DNA of 64,000 bases. Source: Cristatella mucedo. Its lineage: Eukaryota > Bryozoa > Phylactolaemata > Cristatellidae. Where the stretch lies: contig WPIO01000097.1 in assembly GCA_009760855.2 (NCBI GenBank), forward strand, positions 64,001-128,000, given 5' to 3'. Below are positions 23,582 through 35,324 of the stretch, in pieces (positions within the stretch are counted from its first letter, which is position 1; every line of letters starts with the position of its first letter). Both the position numbers and the translations under genes were made by a program. The notes under the pieces are model-generated. The model made no database searches. It had not been told where the DNA came from and saw only the letters and a program-made list of their open reading frames with translations.

Positions 23582-23658
<77 letters not shown>

Positions 23659-23702
23659 AGGGCGCTTTATCAAGTGCATTATTATTATTATTATTATTAT
23701 TA
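23568..23702 (+). mobile_element. LINE tail split by an expanded (GA)n tract
   Basis: CTGCAAATGTAAAGCGCC, then 72 bp of GA (23584-23655), then CTGAGGGCGCTTTATCAAGT and (ATT)n. In other copies the middle reads TAGAAAGAGATTGAGTTCT, so the GA array replaced or grew from the AGAAAGAGA seed. Confidence 0.9.
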
Positions 23703-25384
23703 CCTCGGCCATTCCTCTTGGCCCTTTTCGTTGATGAAGCTCGGTTTGTTGACTGCTAGCCTATTAAAAAAACTTGAACGAGTTTTTATCCTAGGATGCC
23801 ATACATTTTTTATTATTATTATCTGTATTACTACTTCAGCGATAATATCAGTGATGATTGAACAGGGTGAAGGATATATTGAAATAGTTGCACACATGAA
23901 TGTCATCAAACTATTGGCAGTTACGACTGTACTATGGTTGGTGAATCGGTGTGTCGTAAAAGTGAGTAATTAAGTACCTGTTCTGATTCCCCAAGAACAC
24001 AATTTTCACAGCATTTTGAGTGTCTGACGATTGGAAGAATGATAATCTACAAAATCTGCTGGATGTTGTCTATCATACCTCACAGACTATCAAACTGATC
24101 ATAAGGGGCGCACGGACTTGATTTTCTATGCACTGCTTAAATCAGAACATGATAAGATGCATTCGGTTGAGTAACTGTGCAGCAAGGTCATCTGCTACGG
24201 GTATCGTATGCACTAATTGTTTTTTGCTTTAGCTGTTAAAGGCAGCAGCAATGGCAGCTTGAGGTTATTACAAATGCATGTGAACTTATTTCGGATGGGC
24301 AATTGTGATTGCTTTTGTGTTCCGCTATCATCAGCATGATGCATACCAGTATCTATCATGTTGCTCTGACATGTGGCAACTATGTATTACCTTTGCTGTT
24401 TTTTGTGCAAAAGGCTTAGTACGAGAGAGCGATACATATGTGCTAGTAGAAGCAGCTATATGCCAACCAGGTCTAGAAGCTAATGGAGCATCAGATACTA
24501 TCGACCTACCGGCCGGCTCAGAAAAGTAACATTAGACACAGTCTGCTTCGGTAGTCAAAAGCATAGGCCGTGAAGTGCGCCTAACCCCTAGATTAAGACC
24601 CAGACGGAATGGATCCCCATGCACATGTCAACAAGTCAACCACACTAGGGAACCACATTATCAAGTGTGGCATTGATCAACAGAGATCTGGTAAGGGTGC
24701 TTGTTGCAGACTTTTTGATTCACTTGTCCCTCTGGTAAACTGATTGAAGCAGCATCTACTAATGGTTCTCCTTTGCTACTTTCCTATCTGCAAGTGGCTG
24801 CCATAGCCCGACCAAATTCATATCTGCAAGCAGAAGCTCAACTTCTGGTTGTGGATTACCACCTGAAGTAAATGATGACAAGAGCAAAGAGAGCTAGAAC
24901 TACTAGTGACTAGTGACCAGCTGTCAACATCAGTATGCTCTGTTCCAAAGCAAGCCAAGTGTCGACATGACACCCGAAGGATGTCATGCAGCAAAGTGAG
25001 GGCTCTAGAACTAATGGGTTATTTTTCCATAGCTATTGAAGCAAAGGAAAAAGCACGAAAGCTCAACGAGAGCTTTCGAGACCCCAACAAATCATGTGAT
25101 GATATGAAAATGATGTGAGCCCCAAGTGGTCGAAATGACGAATTCAACAGCAAAACCGATCACTCAAGCCCACAGCCTGCCGTTAGTTCTGACAGTTGAG
25201 GAGCTAGCAATGTATGGCCCGCGGTCACCCCAATGACAAGCCGTAAAAAACGTTCTAAGCTCGATGAGAATGTATGGGCACAATCGGTGACTTCTCATAA
25301 AATAGTATTGACTTTCGACAATGATTAGGCATCAGCCACCTTTACTGGTTTAGCTAGAGACTGAGCCTAGGAAGTACTTGACTT
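23703..25384. other. Intergenic, nothing recognisable
   Basis: No supported gene. Short frames (for example 24305-24529) have no domain and no splice context. Confidence 0.5.
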
Positions 25385-25680
25385 TCAGTGGAGGAGCCAG
25401 GATTTTCATAGATTTTCAAGAGGGCAACACATGTAGCACCTACACGATTTGTATATAGACGAGCCTAGACCCGAAATAAATGAAAAAATATTGTGTTTAT
25501 TCGACACGAACTCGGTGGTTACTCATCGATTGGAATTAAGACATTATTTCATTATCGGTGACGGTTGAGGGGTGTAGGAATACAGGGGCCCCACTCAGGT
25601 CTCTGCCCGATGTGGAGGGGGAACAAATGTCCCCTGCCTCGTAGGGGCCGATTGGACGGTCTCTCTTTTTTTATCCAGTG
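25385..25680. mobile_element. hAT-like MITE, copy 1
   Basis: It starts CAGTGGAGGAGCCAGGATTT, a typical hAT terminal repeat. Its interior (CCCGAAATAAATGAAAAAAT, GTTTATTCGACACGAACTC, GGAATTAAGACATTATTTC, AATGTCCCCTGCC) parallels 50611-50897. The right terminal repeat is eroded, so the end is approximate. Confidence 0.7.
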
Positions 25681-27207
25681 GCAACCACCAAGATGTACGT
25701 TAAGCGTCTGAGCCAAAAACAACCGACTACCAACATATGTTTACGCTCTCTGTGGCAGGGGCTAATTTGCATCTAGCCGGCAATCACTGCTTATGGCTCT
25801 TCCTCAAGCCCGAATCTCTTAATTGCCCAATGGTGACTATGAAGGACACGAGCTCCCCCTTTCCCCCTGCACATGCATCCCTGTGTACGAACAGCTATGT
25901 ACTAACTCGATGCTCGAGCTGCCTGCCCACAGTGCTCGGCCTCAGTTGTCACATGCCCACATCATGGGTATCTCACCATAGCATCTCACCATACATGGGT
26001 TTTCACCTAAAGCACTTCTGTGCATAGCAAATTATAAGAGAGCTGTGGCATACCAATCCGCATTGCTGTCAAGGTTCAGCCTGGCAGTAGATTTCAACAG
26101 TAACAGTTAAGCCCGAAAGCCGAATGGCAGATTTGTGCTGCTGCCATTTTTAGTCGATCTGAGTCTGTGATGGCATAGGGTCAAGCGCTGTTCACTACGT
26201 CACTGCAGCTTCCGGTACCATACTGACCTATCGCCTTTTTTCTTTTTTAGTAGTTCATCTGCTGGACCTAAAACTCCGAAGGCTTTTGTTAGCTGCTGTG
26301 CCAAGGCAGCCGCATGGAAAGACTGTGGCAGCAGGATCTTTGCATTTACTGTCTGCCGACCGGCTTTGTAATTGGCCTGCCTGCTCGACTGGCATTTACT
26401 AGGCAGCCCAGTGCCCCTGCTAGATTAGCCTACTGTAAGTGCCCAGTTCAAAAGCTGATGTAACAGCTCCACGGACACGTTAGGCCAGCCACGGAGAGGT
26501 GAAATGTAATATTCTGCATCTGGCGTTCCTAGCTGATGGTCAGCAGCTACGTGGCTTTATCTCACAGTATCCTGCTTCCACATTAGTGTAACCACTCTAG
26601 GCGCCGGCCTGATCTGTTACCTGGTCTGCTCAAGGACGGCTGGTATCCTAGCATGGTCGGTGCTGTGAGTAGCGTTTGGGTGCAATTTAAACTACTTCAA
26701 ATATATCTGTAAAGCTCTAGGCGGTCCTGCTGAAGCCTTACAGGCTGCACCTGCTGTGGAGGATTTACCTGTGGGTGAGTCTAAGCTAGACACCTCACTC
26801 AGTGGTAATGCACAAACCAAGCACATAAGTAAATGCACGACTTTAGTGAGTTAGAAGGAAACCCATAACTTTAGCCAGATAGCAGAATAGGTAGTCAGTA
26901 AGACAGTCACAGCAGCAGCAGCAGCAAAGGATGGCTCTACCAAAAGAGCGGTGAATAGCCCCTAAAGCCTGGTAAGCCGTGTCTCTGGCACGAGAATAGG
27001 GGGATGGTATCGTAGGTTGAATCGATTCTTGAGTACCTTCAGGCGCAAAGTTCCATCAGCCATACTCTTTCTGTGAATGGAAGAGACAGCAGCTTTTTTT
27101 TTTGCTGAGATGCAGGCACAGGAAACTGATAGGACAAGTCTGTTAAGTAGAGCAGGTCAAAAGTTACTTCTCGGCGACCTGTACTTGTTCTCTATCACGC
27201 CTCCTTT
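25681..27207. other. Intergenic, nothing recognisable
   Basis: No repeat family or gene identified. There is a short CAG run at about 26928-26942. Confidence 0.5.
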
Positions 27208-27353
27208 GTAAAGACTTTAAGGTTTTGTCACTCACTTATAGGTCCCTTCATTCTCTCACTCTGGCCTTCGAGCTGTCCTTAGTGTGCTTATGCATGCTGA
27301 TGCTGAGCATTTTACAGCATTGACAGGATTCCTTTACAACATACATAAAGTGC

Positions 27354-27402
<49 letters not shown>

Positions 27403-27465
27403 GTTTTCTGATGATGCTATGACAATGTCTTATTATTATTATTGTTATTAATATTATTATTATTA
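27208..27465 (+). mobile_element. L2-like LINE fragment with (GA)n in the tail
   Basis: CTTTAAGGTTTTGTCACTCA (the FKVLSLTF codons), a deletion into the 3' UTR, then ACATAAAGTGCCC, 43 bp of GA (27356-27398), TTTAGTTTTCTGATGATGCT and (ATT)n. It shows the same tail-located GA expansion as at 23584. Confidence 0.85.
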
Positions 27466-27574
27466 AGCCATTCCAGCACACCCTAAAGCAACTGAGGGAG
27501 CCTCTTGACCAACGTCTGCTGTGCCATTCAAAGCTACTAAAGCACAGCATTGGTGACCCTTGTATAGTACGTGT

Positions 27575-27990
27575 AACAGAAGTAATAATAATTATAATAA
27601 TAATCATAATTATAATACATAATTACAATAATTATTATTATCATCATTATTATTATTTTATAAGATATTTGCTTAGCACTCCATACAACTAAACCTCTTT
27701 CTAGGCACCAAACAAATGTGGCACGGAAGCATGTCAACTGGTTACTGATAATATACACTGTGTTATCACCTGCATGCATAGATATGCAAAAGTTTGCTTG
27801 GACCCACCAAATGCTGTAAAGAACAGATAAGTTTTAGCTTCTTTTAAAATAACATCAAAACAGGAAATGTTAAGACGCCAGTTGGGAGTGAGTTCTAGGT
27901 TTTGAGGTTGGTTAGAGGCACAGCTATACGACTTGAGTCAGAAGAGATGGGTGGCACGATGCCTGGCGTCATTGGGAAGCAGGAAGCCGG
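27575..27990 (-). mobile_element. Diverged L2-like LINE 3' end
   Basis: AT-rich ATT/AAT tail (27575-27660), then CTAAACCTCTTTCTAGGCAC and 3' UTR remnants. The block GACTTGAGTCAGAAGAG is shared with the copy at 43908-44440, which marks a common older subfamily. Confidence 0.65.
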
Positions 27991-28520
27991 TGCAAGGCAT
28001 CTTGGTGCACCAGGCGAGATCTGTCGCCCCCTTCGCACTCACGCCATCCCCGCCTGCCCATGCTGGAATAAACCAAATTTGAAAGGTTAAATGTATTTAT
28101 TATCATAAAGACTCACACAACTACGTGAATAACGTGTGGATGCAGCAATACATGATGAAAACTAATGTTCAAGATTTGACCTGATGAAAACTAATGTTCA
28201 AGACTTTGCTTCCCTTGTTTTGTTCTTGGCAAACTCTCCGACCATTTCTTTAATGTCGAGAGAAAGTGTTAAATCTGATTTAATAGAAATGGTTGCCTAG
28301 CCAACCAGTCCTTATTGGCACATTATTGAGTGAAGATACTTTTTTTTATTAGTTTTAGTTATGAACAACTTCTTTCACCGTTGGCCACTGAAATTGGCAA
28401 GGTCAATAAAATTCCAAGTGCTACTGAAAAATTGGGTAAAATTTATATAAATTTATCTTGCAATTAAAACTGCAAGACCACTTAGGGATTCATAGCCTGG
28501 AGGAGCCTCCTGGCAATGGC

Positions 28521-30291
28521 TTACAGCGCACTACAAAGTTCCTCTCCATCTAAATCTTTGCTATCGCCATGAGTAAGAGATTCATCCAGAGACTTGCACT
28601 CACTCTGGATATCCTTTGTGGGAATGTCGTAAATCTTGAAGATATCATACATGAATCCACACAATGTGCTGTGTTGCTGAATCTGATAAAACATTTTTGT
28701 TATAGATTCTGCTACTGCATCTAGAACACCGTAATAAAAGTTGACTTTATAGCATTCCTTGGAAACCTGAACAGCCTCCTCCTGTACTTCATAATCAAAC
28801 AGTCTTCTCTTTTTCAATTGTCAATTTGCTACAAAAGTGGGTTCAATCTCCAACTATTTAGCCATTTGAGTACTTTCGGTGTTTTCCAGGTGTTAAACTC
28901 CCGGTCTCAAGTCAGTTGATGTCTGCTGTAGAACTTTGCTGGTGACATTGACCTCAAGCAAATCTGCTTTACCAGATAAGAAGCAATATTATAAATGAAA
29001 ATTGTATGCTATTGGCCAGTGTTTTTGCTCCAGATCTGACATAGCTCTAGCCAACCCTTTCTGACTCGTATATTCATATATCTCAATCAGAGCATCGTTG
29101 ACTTTTTAAGGCTGTATCTCAGCGGTTTCAAAGCATCAATTCTACTTTCCCATCTTTATTCACTGAGTAGTTTTACCTTAGGATCACTGGCATCAGTGAT
29201 GTGACTTTTGAGGACTCCCTAAAGCCGAGTAGATGTTGAGAGAAAAATGGATATTTGCTCTACCAAAGGAAAGAAATTCACAGCCTCCATGCCACTTTTT
29301 GCTGCATCATTTACAACTTGATTCAGGGAGTGGGCATTGCAAGGTACGTAGAAGCCATGTGGATTTATGCTAAGTATCCTCTTATGCACTCCATTTTCCT
29401 TACCTTTAATGTCCACAGTTATACGATTGTCCTCTAACTAATAGTTTCAACATCAAATTCCATATCTTTGAGCTTTTCAAATAGAACTTCAGTCATGAAT
29501 GTGCCTATGGTCTCTTGTAACGTGATGAGCCAAAGAAAATTTTCACTGATTATCGCTTCTGTTTCACCTAGGTGAACAAAACAAGCAATCACAGCCATCT
29601 GTTCAGTGTGGCTGACATGTGGGGTACCGTCAAGGATAGCTGAATAGTATTTTGCTGACTTGGCTGCTTCTATAGTCTGATGCTTTATTGTAGAAGCTAC
29701 GGGTTTTAGTAATTGACTCAGTCTGTCTTTGCCTAGATAATGTACGTTCTGCAAGTATCTTTGTCAGTAAGCCTCCGAAGGTTATCCACCATCAGAGAAT
29801 CAAAGAGGGCCAGAAACTGAACTAATTTTAGAAAGTTTCCATGAAGGTGCAAAGAGCTGTTCGTTTGATCCACAGAATACTAAATTGTGAGTTCCAAGTA
29901 CCCTTGCTAATGCAATGAAGCACTCCAAGACCCGTTTCCAATAATCTTCTTGTTGCTTAATCTTCAGTTGAATTGTCTCATATGTTGTCTTACCTTTTAC
30001 TAGCTGCAACTCCGATTGCCTCCAAGCTTGGTAACTTTCTAGATGCGATGGACCTTTCTCATGTCAGGACAAAATTGCAGATAGATTTTTCCAATCTTTA
30101 CAGCAACTTTCTTGCATAGACAAGATGCTAACCTTCTTGCTGAATAGCTTACAGAAAAGACAGAATAATAACCTCTTGATATAGAATACATCAACCGCAT
30201 GTGGCAAATCGGCTCCCCATTTGGAAGCCTCCTTTTGAAAAGAGCTGAGAAAATCCTCTGCTGTGTGAGTCTTTTGTAAAGTCACAGGCAT
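28521..30291 (-). pseudogene. hAT transposase (TTF/ZMYM1-like), broken
   Basis: Five minus-strand frames in order give a zinc-finger hAT transposase. FCLFCKLFSKK and CCKDWKNLSAIL (30064-30200) form the TTF-type zinc finger. LVKGKTTYETIQLKIKQQED (29930-30009) follows. YYSAILDGTPHVSHTEQMAV (about 29600-29650) contains the first catalytic Asp. DIKGKENGVHKRILSINPHG with VPCNAHSLN (29320-29416) is the insertion-domain start. KKRRLFDYE (28800-28817) with a helical region is the C-terminal part. Stops and frameshifts separate all five, and the C-terminal dimerisation motif is missing. The N-terminal side is adjacent to a LINE insertion (30331). It resembles domesticated ZMYM-type proteins, but the damage indicates a dead transposon. 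Confidence 0.88.
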
Positions 30292-30330
30292 ATACCTGAT
30301 GCGGTCCCTTTGGCACTAGAAGTGCAGTGA

Positions 30331-30555
30331 TAATAATAATAATAATAATAATAATAATGCACTTGATAAAGCGCCCTCAGAGAACTCAATCTCTTCCTAG
30401 GCGCTTTACATTTGCTGCAAAGGGAAACACGATTGAATCGTGAGTAATAGCATGCTTGATAAACAACATGAACAACGTGGTTAGGGGTGATATGCACAGG
30501 GTCAGCATGCAAATGTGGTTAGTGGCAGCATGCACAGTGTCATCACACATAAGCA
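30331..30555 (-). mobile_element. L2-like LINE, 3' UTR-only copy
   Basis: AAT tail (30331-30358), then GCACTTGATAAAGCGCCCTC and 3' UTR to about 30555, where the match stops. It lies between the hAT remnant and the MITE candidate. Confidence 0.9.
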
Positions 30556-30562
30556 CAATATA

Positions 30563-30712
30563 CAGGGGTTAGCGCGAACCCAGACCCCCACAGGCATAAA
30601 TTATGCACCCTAGTTGCCCTTATTTGGGGCAATTGCAGGAGGCAGCCCAACCGATGTGCAATGGTCAGGCCTCGTCCTGGAGGCACCGCTGTCATGATCG
30701 CGGTAGCCCCTG
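30563..30712. mobile_element. MITE candidate with CAGGGG termini
   Basis: The left end CAGGGGTTAGCGCG and the reverse complement of the right end CAGGGGCTACCGCG match at 12 of 14 positions. Length is 150 bp and the interior is GC-rich. CAGGGG termini are common in hAT elements. No 8-bp target duplication is visible. It may be an orphan 5' end of the neighbouring hAT. Confidence 0.45.
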
Positions 30713-30726
30713 TGCCAGGTAAGTAT

Positions 30727-31395
30727 GTCGTTTCAACTTCTGCAACTCACTGCTTGCTGGTCTACCGGCCTGTGCAATCACATGCTTAAGAGTTGATGCA
30801 AAATTCTGCAGCTAGGCTTATCGTCATGAGCGAAGTTGCCACATTGCACTGCTTCTTGCCAACCTAAACAGGATCCTAATCAAGTTGTGTATCGACTTCA
30901 ACGTTCTGTCACTCATTTGTAGGTCCTTTCATTTTCTGGCTTCAGCCAACCCATCAGAACTACTCCAAAACCAGCCTAGGCATCGTAACACCCGCTCTTC
31001 TGTCTCAAACCGCTCAGCTCTGCCTCGAACCAACCCAAATCATTTGTTCCTTAAGTTCGTATACTCCTAAAGCCTGGAACCCACTCCCGACTGAGGTGAC
31101 GACATCACCTGATGCGACGACATTTAAAAATAAGCCAAAAACGCACATGTTTCTCGAAGAATGTCGCAGGTCCTTGTGATTTGCCCTTTGTGCGCTTATG
31201 CATGCTGACACTATGCATGTTATACCTTTAACCGTATTTGTATGTTGAAAATCTGCGTGTAACCTCTAATCATAGTACGCTTGTTGACATTGTGCATGTT
31301 ACCACAAACCACATGATCATGCTTCCTTTACATTAGCTGTGGAGCCTAAAAAGAGATTAAGTTCTCCTAAGGTGCTAAACACATGTATTATTAGT
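30727..31395 (+). mobile_element. L2-like LINE, degraded copy, + strand
   Basis: TTTCAACTTCTGCAACTCAC (FNFCNS-like), GCTAGGCTTATCGTCATGAG, KAWNP and the 3' UTR are recognisable, then AAAAAGAGATTAAGTTCTCC and ATTATTAG. Many small indels break every frame. Confidence 0.87.
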
Positions 31396-31522
31396 TTTAT
31401 CATTACTACATTACACCGTTTACACTCTCTATACACTTTACACATGTCTATAGAATTTGGCGACATCAACCAGGAACAGCAGGATAAACCTCACGCCTAC
31501 GAGTCATGGATTGTTGTATTAG

Positions 31523-31574
31523 GTTCAGAGAACACTGTACTACACCGAAGGTTGTAGTACAGTGTTCTCTGAAC
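31523..31574. repeat. Perfect 22-bp hairpin
   Basis: GTTCAGAGAACACTGTACTA-CA (31523-31544) is followed after 8 bases by its exact reverse complement (31553-31574). No repeat family or gene explains it. Confidence 0.95.
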
Positions 31575-32117
31575 ATGGACATCTTGCTGCTAACTTCGAC
31601 AGCGAGCACAACTTTCAGGCTGCTTTACAGACGTCGGCTAGGGCTATGGGCCTTCAGTTCTGCTGCTAAGCAACAGTGCTATGCAGATAAGAGATAGCGT
31701 AGTTCGCCCTACTACGGAGCAGCTACAGACTGTCAGGCGAGAATGCTTGCAACTGGCTTCTTGACAGACTGCCAAATTAAATCCACAGGCCCTGCAACTC
31801 TTGCAAATAGGTCAGCTAGTCTCATGGTCAGTGGGCAGGAGGTGGCAGTGGCCATTGCTTCTGCATACCGAGCTCAAATGTTAATAATAATAATAATAAT
31901 ATTGCACTTGATAAAGCGCCCTCAGAGAACTTAATCTCTTTCTAGGCGCTTTACATTTGCTGCAAAGTGATACGCAATAGAATAGTAAGTAAAATCATGC
32001 TTGAAAAACAAACAAAATGAATAACATGGTTAGGGGTTACATGCACTGGGTCAGCATGCAAATGTGGTTAGTGGCAGCATGAACAGTGTCAGCACGCATA
32101 AGCACATCGAGGACGAA

Positions 32118-32657
32118 TCACAAGGACCCACTAAATGCTGTCCTAAATAGGTATGTTTTTAAGTTTCTTTTAAATGTGGTCAGGTCAGCGGATGTTCTGA
32201 TGCAGGTCGGGAAGGAGTTCCAGGCTGTGGGAGCATACGAGCTAAATGCACGGTCTCCAAAGGATTTAAGGTTTGTACGAGGTATTTCTAGACTGTTGGA
32301 TTCCGAAAAGCGAGTGGTACGATGCTTTGCCTGATGGGGTAGTATATCTGAAAGATAGGCTGGAGCCATAGAATGAAGAGACCTAAAAGTGAGCGACAAA
32401 ACCTTGAAGTCAATCCGTTGCTTGACTTGTAACCAGTGCAGGTCGGCGAGAAGTGGAGTAATGTGGCAACTGCGACGCTCACGACAGACAAGCCTAGCTG
32501 CAGAGTTTTGCACCAGCTGCAATCGCCTGATCGCACATGCTGGTAGGCCAGCAAGCAGTGAGTTGCAGAAGTCGAGACGAGATGTCTCGAATGCATGGAC
32601 CAACTTGGACGTGGTATCCTTATCTAAACAAGCCCTAATTTTAGCAATGTTATGAAG
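32118..32657 (-). pseudogene. LINE ORF C-terminal segment
   Basis: The frame continues after the TAG: LHNIAKIR, SRLDFCNSLLAGLPAC, LQLVQNSAARLVCRE, HITPLLADLHWL, SLTFRSLHSMAPAYL, RTNLKSFGDRAFSSYAP and a final FSGSL before TGA. This Cys/His-containing thumb and tail region is conserved in all copies in the window, so it mattered for mobility of the ancestral element. It is open without frameshift in this copy. Confidence 0.85.
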
Positions 32658-34124
32658 CTAAAAATAGGCTGATTTGACTGTGGAGCTGATGTGGTCGTCT
32701 AACGAGAGGTCGCTTTGGAATATGACACCTAGATTTCGAGCTGATTCAACTGGGAATATGCTGGCAGAGCCAATTTTGAAAGTCAGCCTTTCCAATTTCT
32801 GAATAACACTAGGTTTGCCCATAACTAGTAAGTTAGTTTTATCATCGTTTAGTTTTAGAAAATTTGCTGCCATCCATGATCGGATGTCATCAATGCATGC
32901 AGCAAGTGAGTTGAGAGAATTTGAGGTGCTCGAAGGCTGGGAGGGATCAAAGCAAAGGTACAACTGAGTGTCATCCGCATAGAAGTGAAAGCCTAGATTG
33001 TGCTTGGCAATCACATCAGCGAGAGGGAGAGTATAAACGGTGAAAAGGACCGGACCTAGCACAGAGCCCTGAGGTACTCCATATTTTAGAGGTACTTCAG
33101 ATGATCTTTGTCCATTCACGTCAACACTCTGGAGTCTCCCACTGAGATAGGACCTGAACCACTGCAGAGCAGTGCCAGTGATGCCCAGGCGAGATGAGAG
33201 GCGCTCTAGAAGTACTTTGTGATCGATGGTATCAAAAGCTGCCGAAAGATCGAGCAAAACAAGAAGAGACACTCTACCCATGTCTGCATTCCTAAGTAGG
33301 TCGTTGTATACCCGAAGCAATGCTGACTCTGTGGAGTGATTAGCTCTAAAGCCAGACTGGAACTTACTAGCAAGGTGTGAGGTTTCGATATACGAGTTCA
33401 GCTGGTCTGCCACGACCCGTTCCAGTGTCTTTGATAGGAATGGTAGAAGGGAGACTGGGCGGTAGTTGCTTAAGTTCTCTTGGTCTAGTGTAGCTTTCTT
33501 GAGAAGTGGCCTGACTACAGCTTTTTTGAAAGGTGCTGGGACCTGACCTGAGGCTAATGACATATTAATGATGTTGGTTATGCATGGCAGCAGCAGATCA
33601 ATGCAACGTAGGAGCAGGACAGTGGGAATAGGGTCCAGTGGACTTGTTGTCTTCTTTGATTGAGATACGAGCTTTAGGACTACATCACTAGTGACCTGTT
33701 TAAATGCAGACATTGAGGCGCAGCCAGGAACCGAGGAACAGCATTCTAGTGGGAAGGTTGTCATCGCAGGGATGGATTCCCTGATTTTGTCTATCTTCTG
33801 CACAAAGAATCGAGAGAAGCGATCGGCTAGATCATCACAAGGATCATCAGGTAAGGAGCTAACCTGGGAACGGTTGAGGAGATGGTTTATTGTCGACATC
33901 AGCATTTTTGGATTGTGCATCTGTGATTCAACAATGTTTCTATAGAAGCTAGACTTAGCCTTTGCTAGGATCGATTGGTATGACCTACAGTAGTCTTCAT
34001 ATGCCTGTCGATGGGCAGTTAGTCCGGATCTTTTGTATGCCTTTTCAAGCTTTCGTTTAGTAGACTTGGCTAGTTTAATGTCTGTGGTAAACCATAGGCC
34101 GTCTGGGCGGGGGCGCACAGTGCG
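32658..34124 (-). pseudogene. LINE reverse transcriptase ORF segment
   Basis: In the same frame as the endonuclease. The linker (RPRPDGLWF; NPKMLMSTINHLLN; FVQKIDKIRESIP) is followed by fingers ([30 protein letters not shown]) and palm (LDLSAAFDTIDH, GVPQGSVLGPVLF, FYADDTQLYL, LKLNDDKTNLLVMG, NLGVIFQSDLSLDDH). The catalytic Asp triad is intact. It ends with TAG after KSAYF, where the 281-1433 copy has CAG (Gln) and others a sense codon. The catalytic core is therefore complete in a product ending at this TAG, but the thumb/C-terminal part is cut off. Confidence 0.9.
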
Positions 34125-35324
34125 CTATGTCAAAGGTGCAAACTCGTCGAGCGTGTCAGCTAGTGTCGTGTTGTAGCAATCTACCAGTGATGACAGATCG
34201 GAGGGAGGACTGAGCAGCAAAGGTGAAGCAGATATGCTCGCACGGACAGCATCGATGTCAAGGGTCTTGAGGTTTCGCGATTCACAGGTTATTTTAGAGG
34301 AGAATGTGGGCACACACTGTAGATTGAATGAGATCTGCATGTGGTCAGATAAGCAGGATTTGGTGATAACTGGTGATGACAAAGTGCAGTTATATGAGAA
34401 AATTTGGTCGAGTGTGTGACCCTTGATGTGGGTAGGGCCATGCAAATGAGTCACAAGAGATAATGAGTCTGTCAATGTACGAAATTCGGTGCTGAAAGCG
34501 TCAGATAAGTTATCAAAGTGAACGTTGAAATCACCCATAACGAGGAAGGATCGATTTCTTGAACACAGAATCGAAATGAGATCGGAGAATTCTGAGATAA
34601 AGGAGGATTTGGTACCTGGTGGGCGATAGACTACTGCCACTATCGGTAGCTTGTTTTCGGGTGAGACCAGGACAATTGATTCAAAAGACTGCTTCGAGGG
34701 TACCGCAAATGGCTTGAAGTTGAATTTCGAGAGCACGATCATAGCAACTCCACCTCCAGTTTTGATTGATCTAGGGGTGTGAAAGAACGTGAAACCAGAT
34801 GGAGTAGCGTCTTTAATTGTCGGGCAGTTTATCGATTTCAGCCAAGTTTCAGTTAGGGCGAGCAGGTCGATACCATTTTCAGAAATAAGGTCGTTTATTA
34901 CTAGAGGTTTATTGCACATTGAGCGAGGATTCCAAAGGCAAGCGTTAAGTCTGGCCGATTGGGTTACAACAGGCCTGATGACCACTAAGTTTGAGAGATT
35001 TAAAGTGACGCATGCGGGGGAGCGTGCTAAGCGGTTCGAGACAATGCTAGGAATACCAAACGAGCAGCGTCTAAGCTGGCGGGTCCAGCCACCGCGGCGG
35101 CTACGGGGTGCTTTCCTTTTGTTAATGCATAGTTCATGAATCTTAGCAACAACATTAATATCTAGGAATGCATTTGATATACGATGACGAAGCGATAGCA
35201 GCTGCTGACGACCATAACTAACAAGTAGGTTACTAGCCGCCGGCGTAGCTAATGCAGCCGCCGGCGTGGGAGACCCAGCAGCCCGAAGCGATAAGCGTTT
35301 AGATGTCCGTAGGCACGTAATTTC
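34125..35324 (-). pseudogene. LINE AP-endonuclease ORF segment
   Basis: The frame opens after TAA (35325-35327) and runs to TAG at 34125-34127. An N-terminal region of about 110 residues, rich in Arg and Ser (KRKAPRSRRGGW), has no early Met. The endonuclease follows: LNACLWNPRSMCNK, LALTETWLK (catalytic Glu), VYRPPG, FLVMGDFNVHFD (catalytic Asp/Asn), LDQIFSYN and SCLSDHMQISF (catalytic Asp-His). It nicks target DNA for target-primed reverse transcription. All key residues are present. The TAG falls after DEFAPLT, exactly at the domain junction, and the frame reopens with RTVRPRPDGLWF, so the stop is a point change and not a frameshift. Confidence 0.88.
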
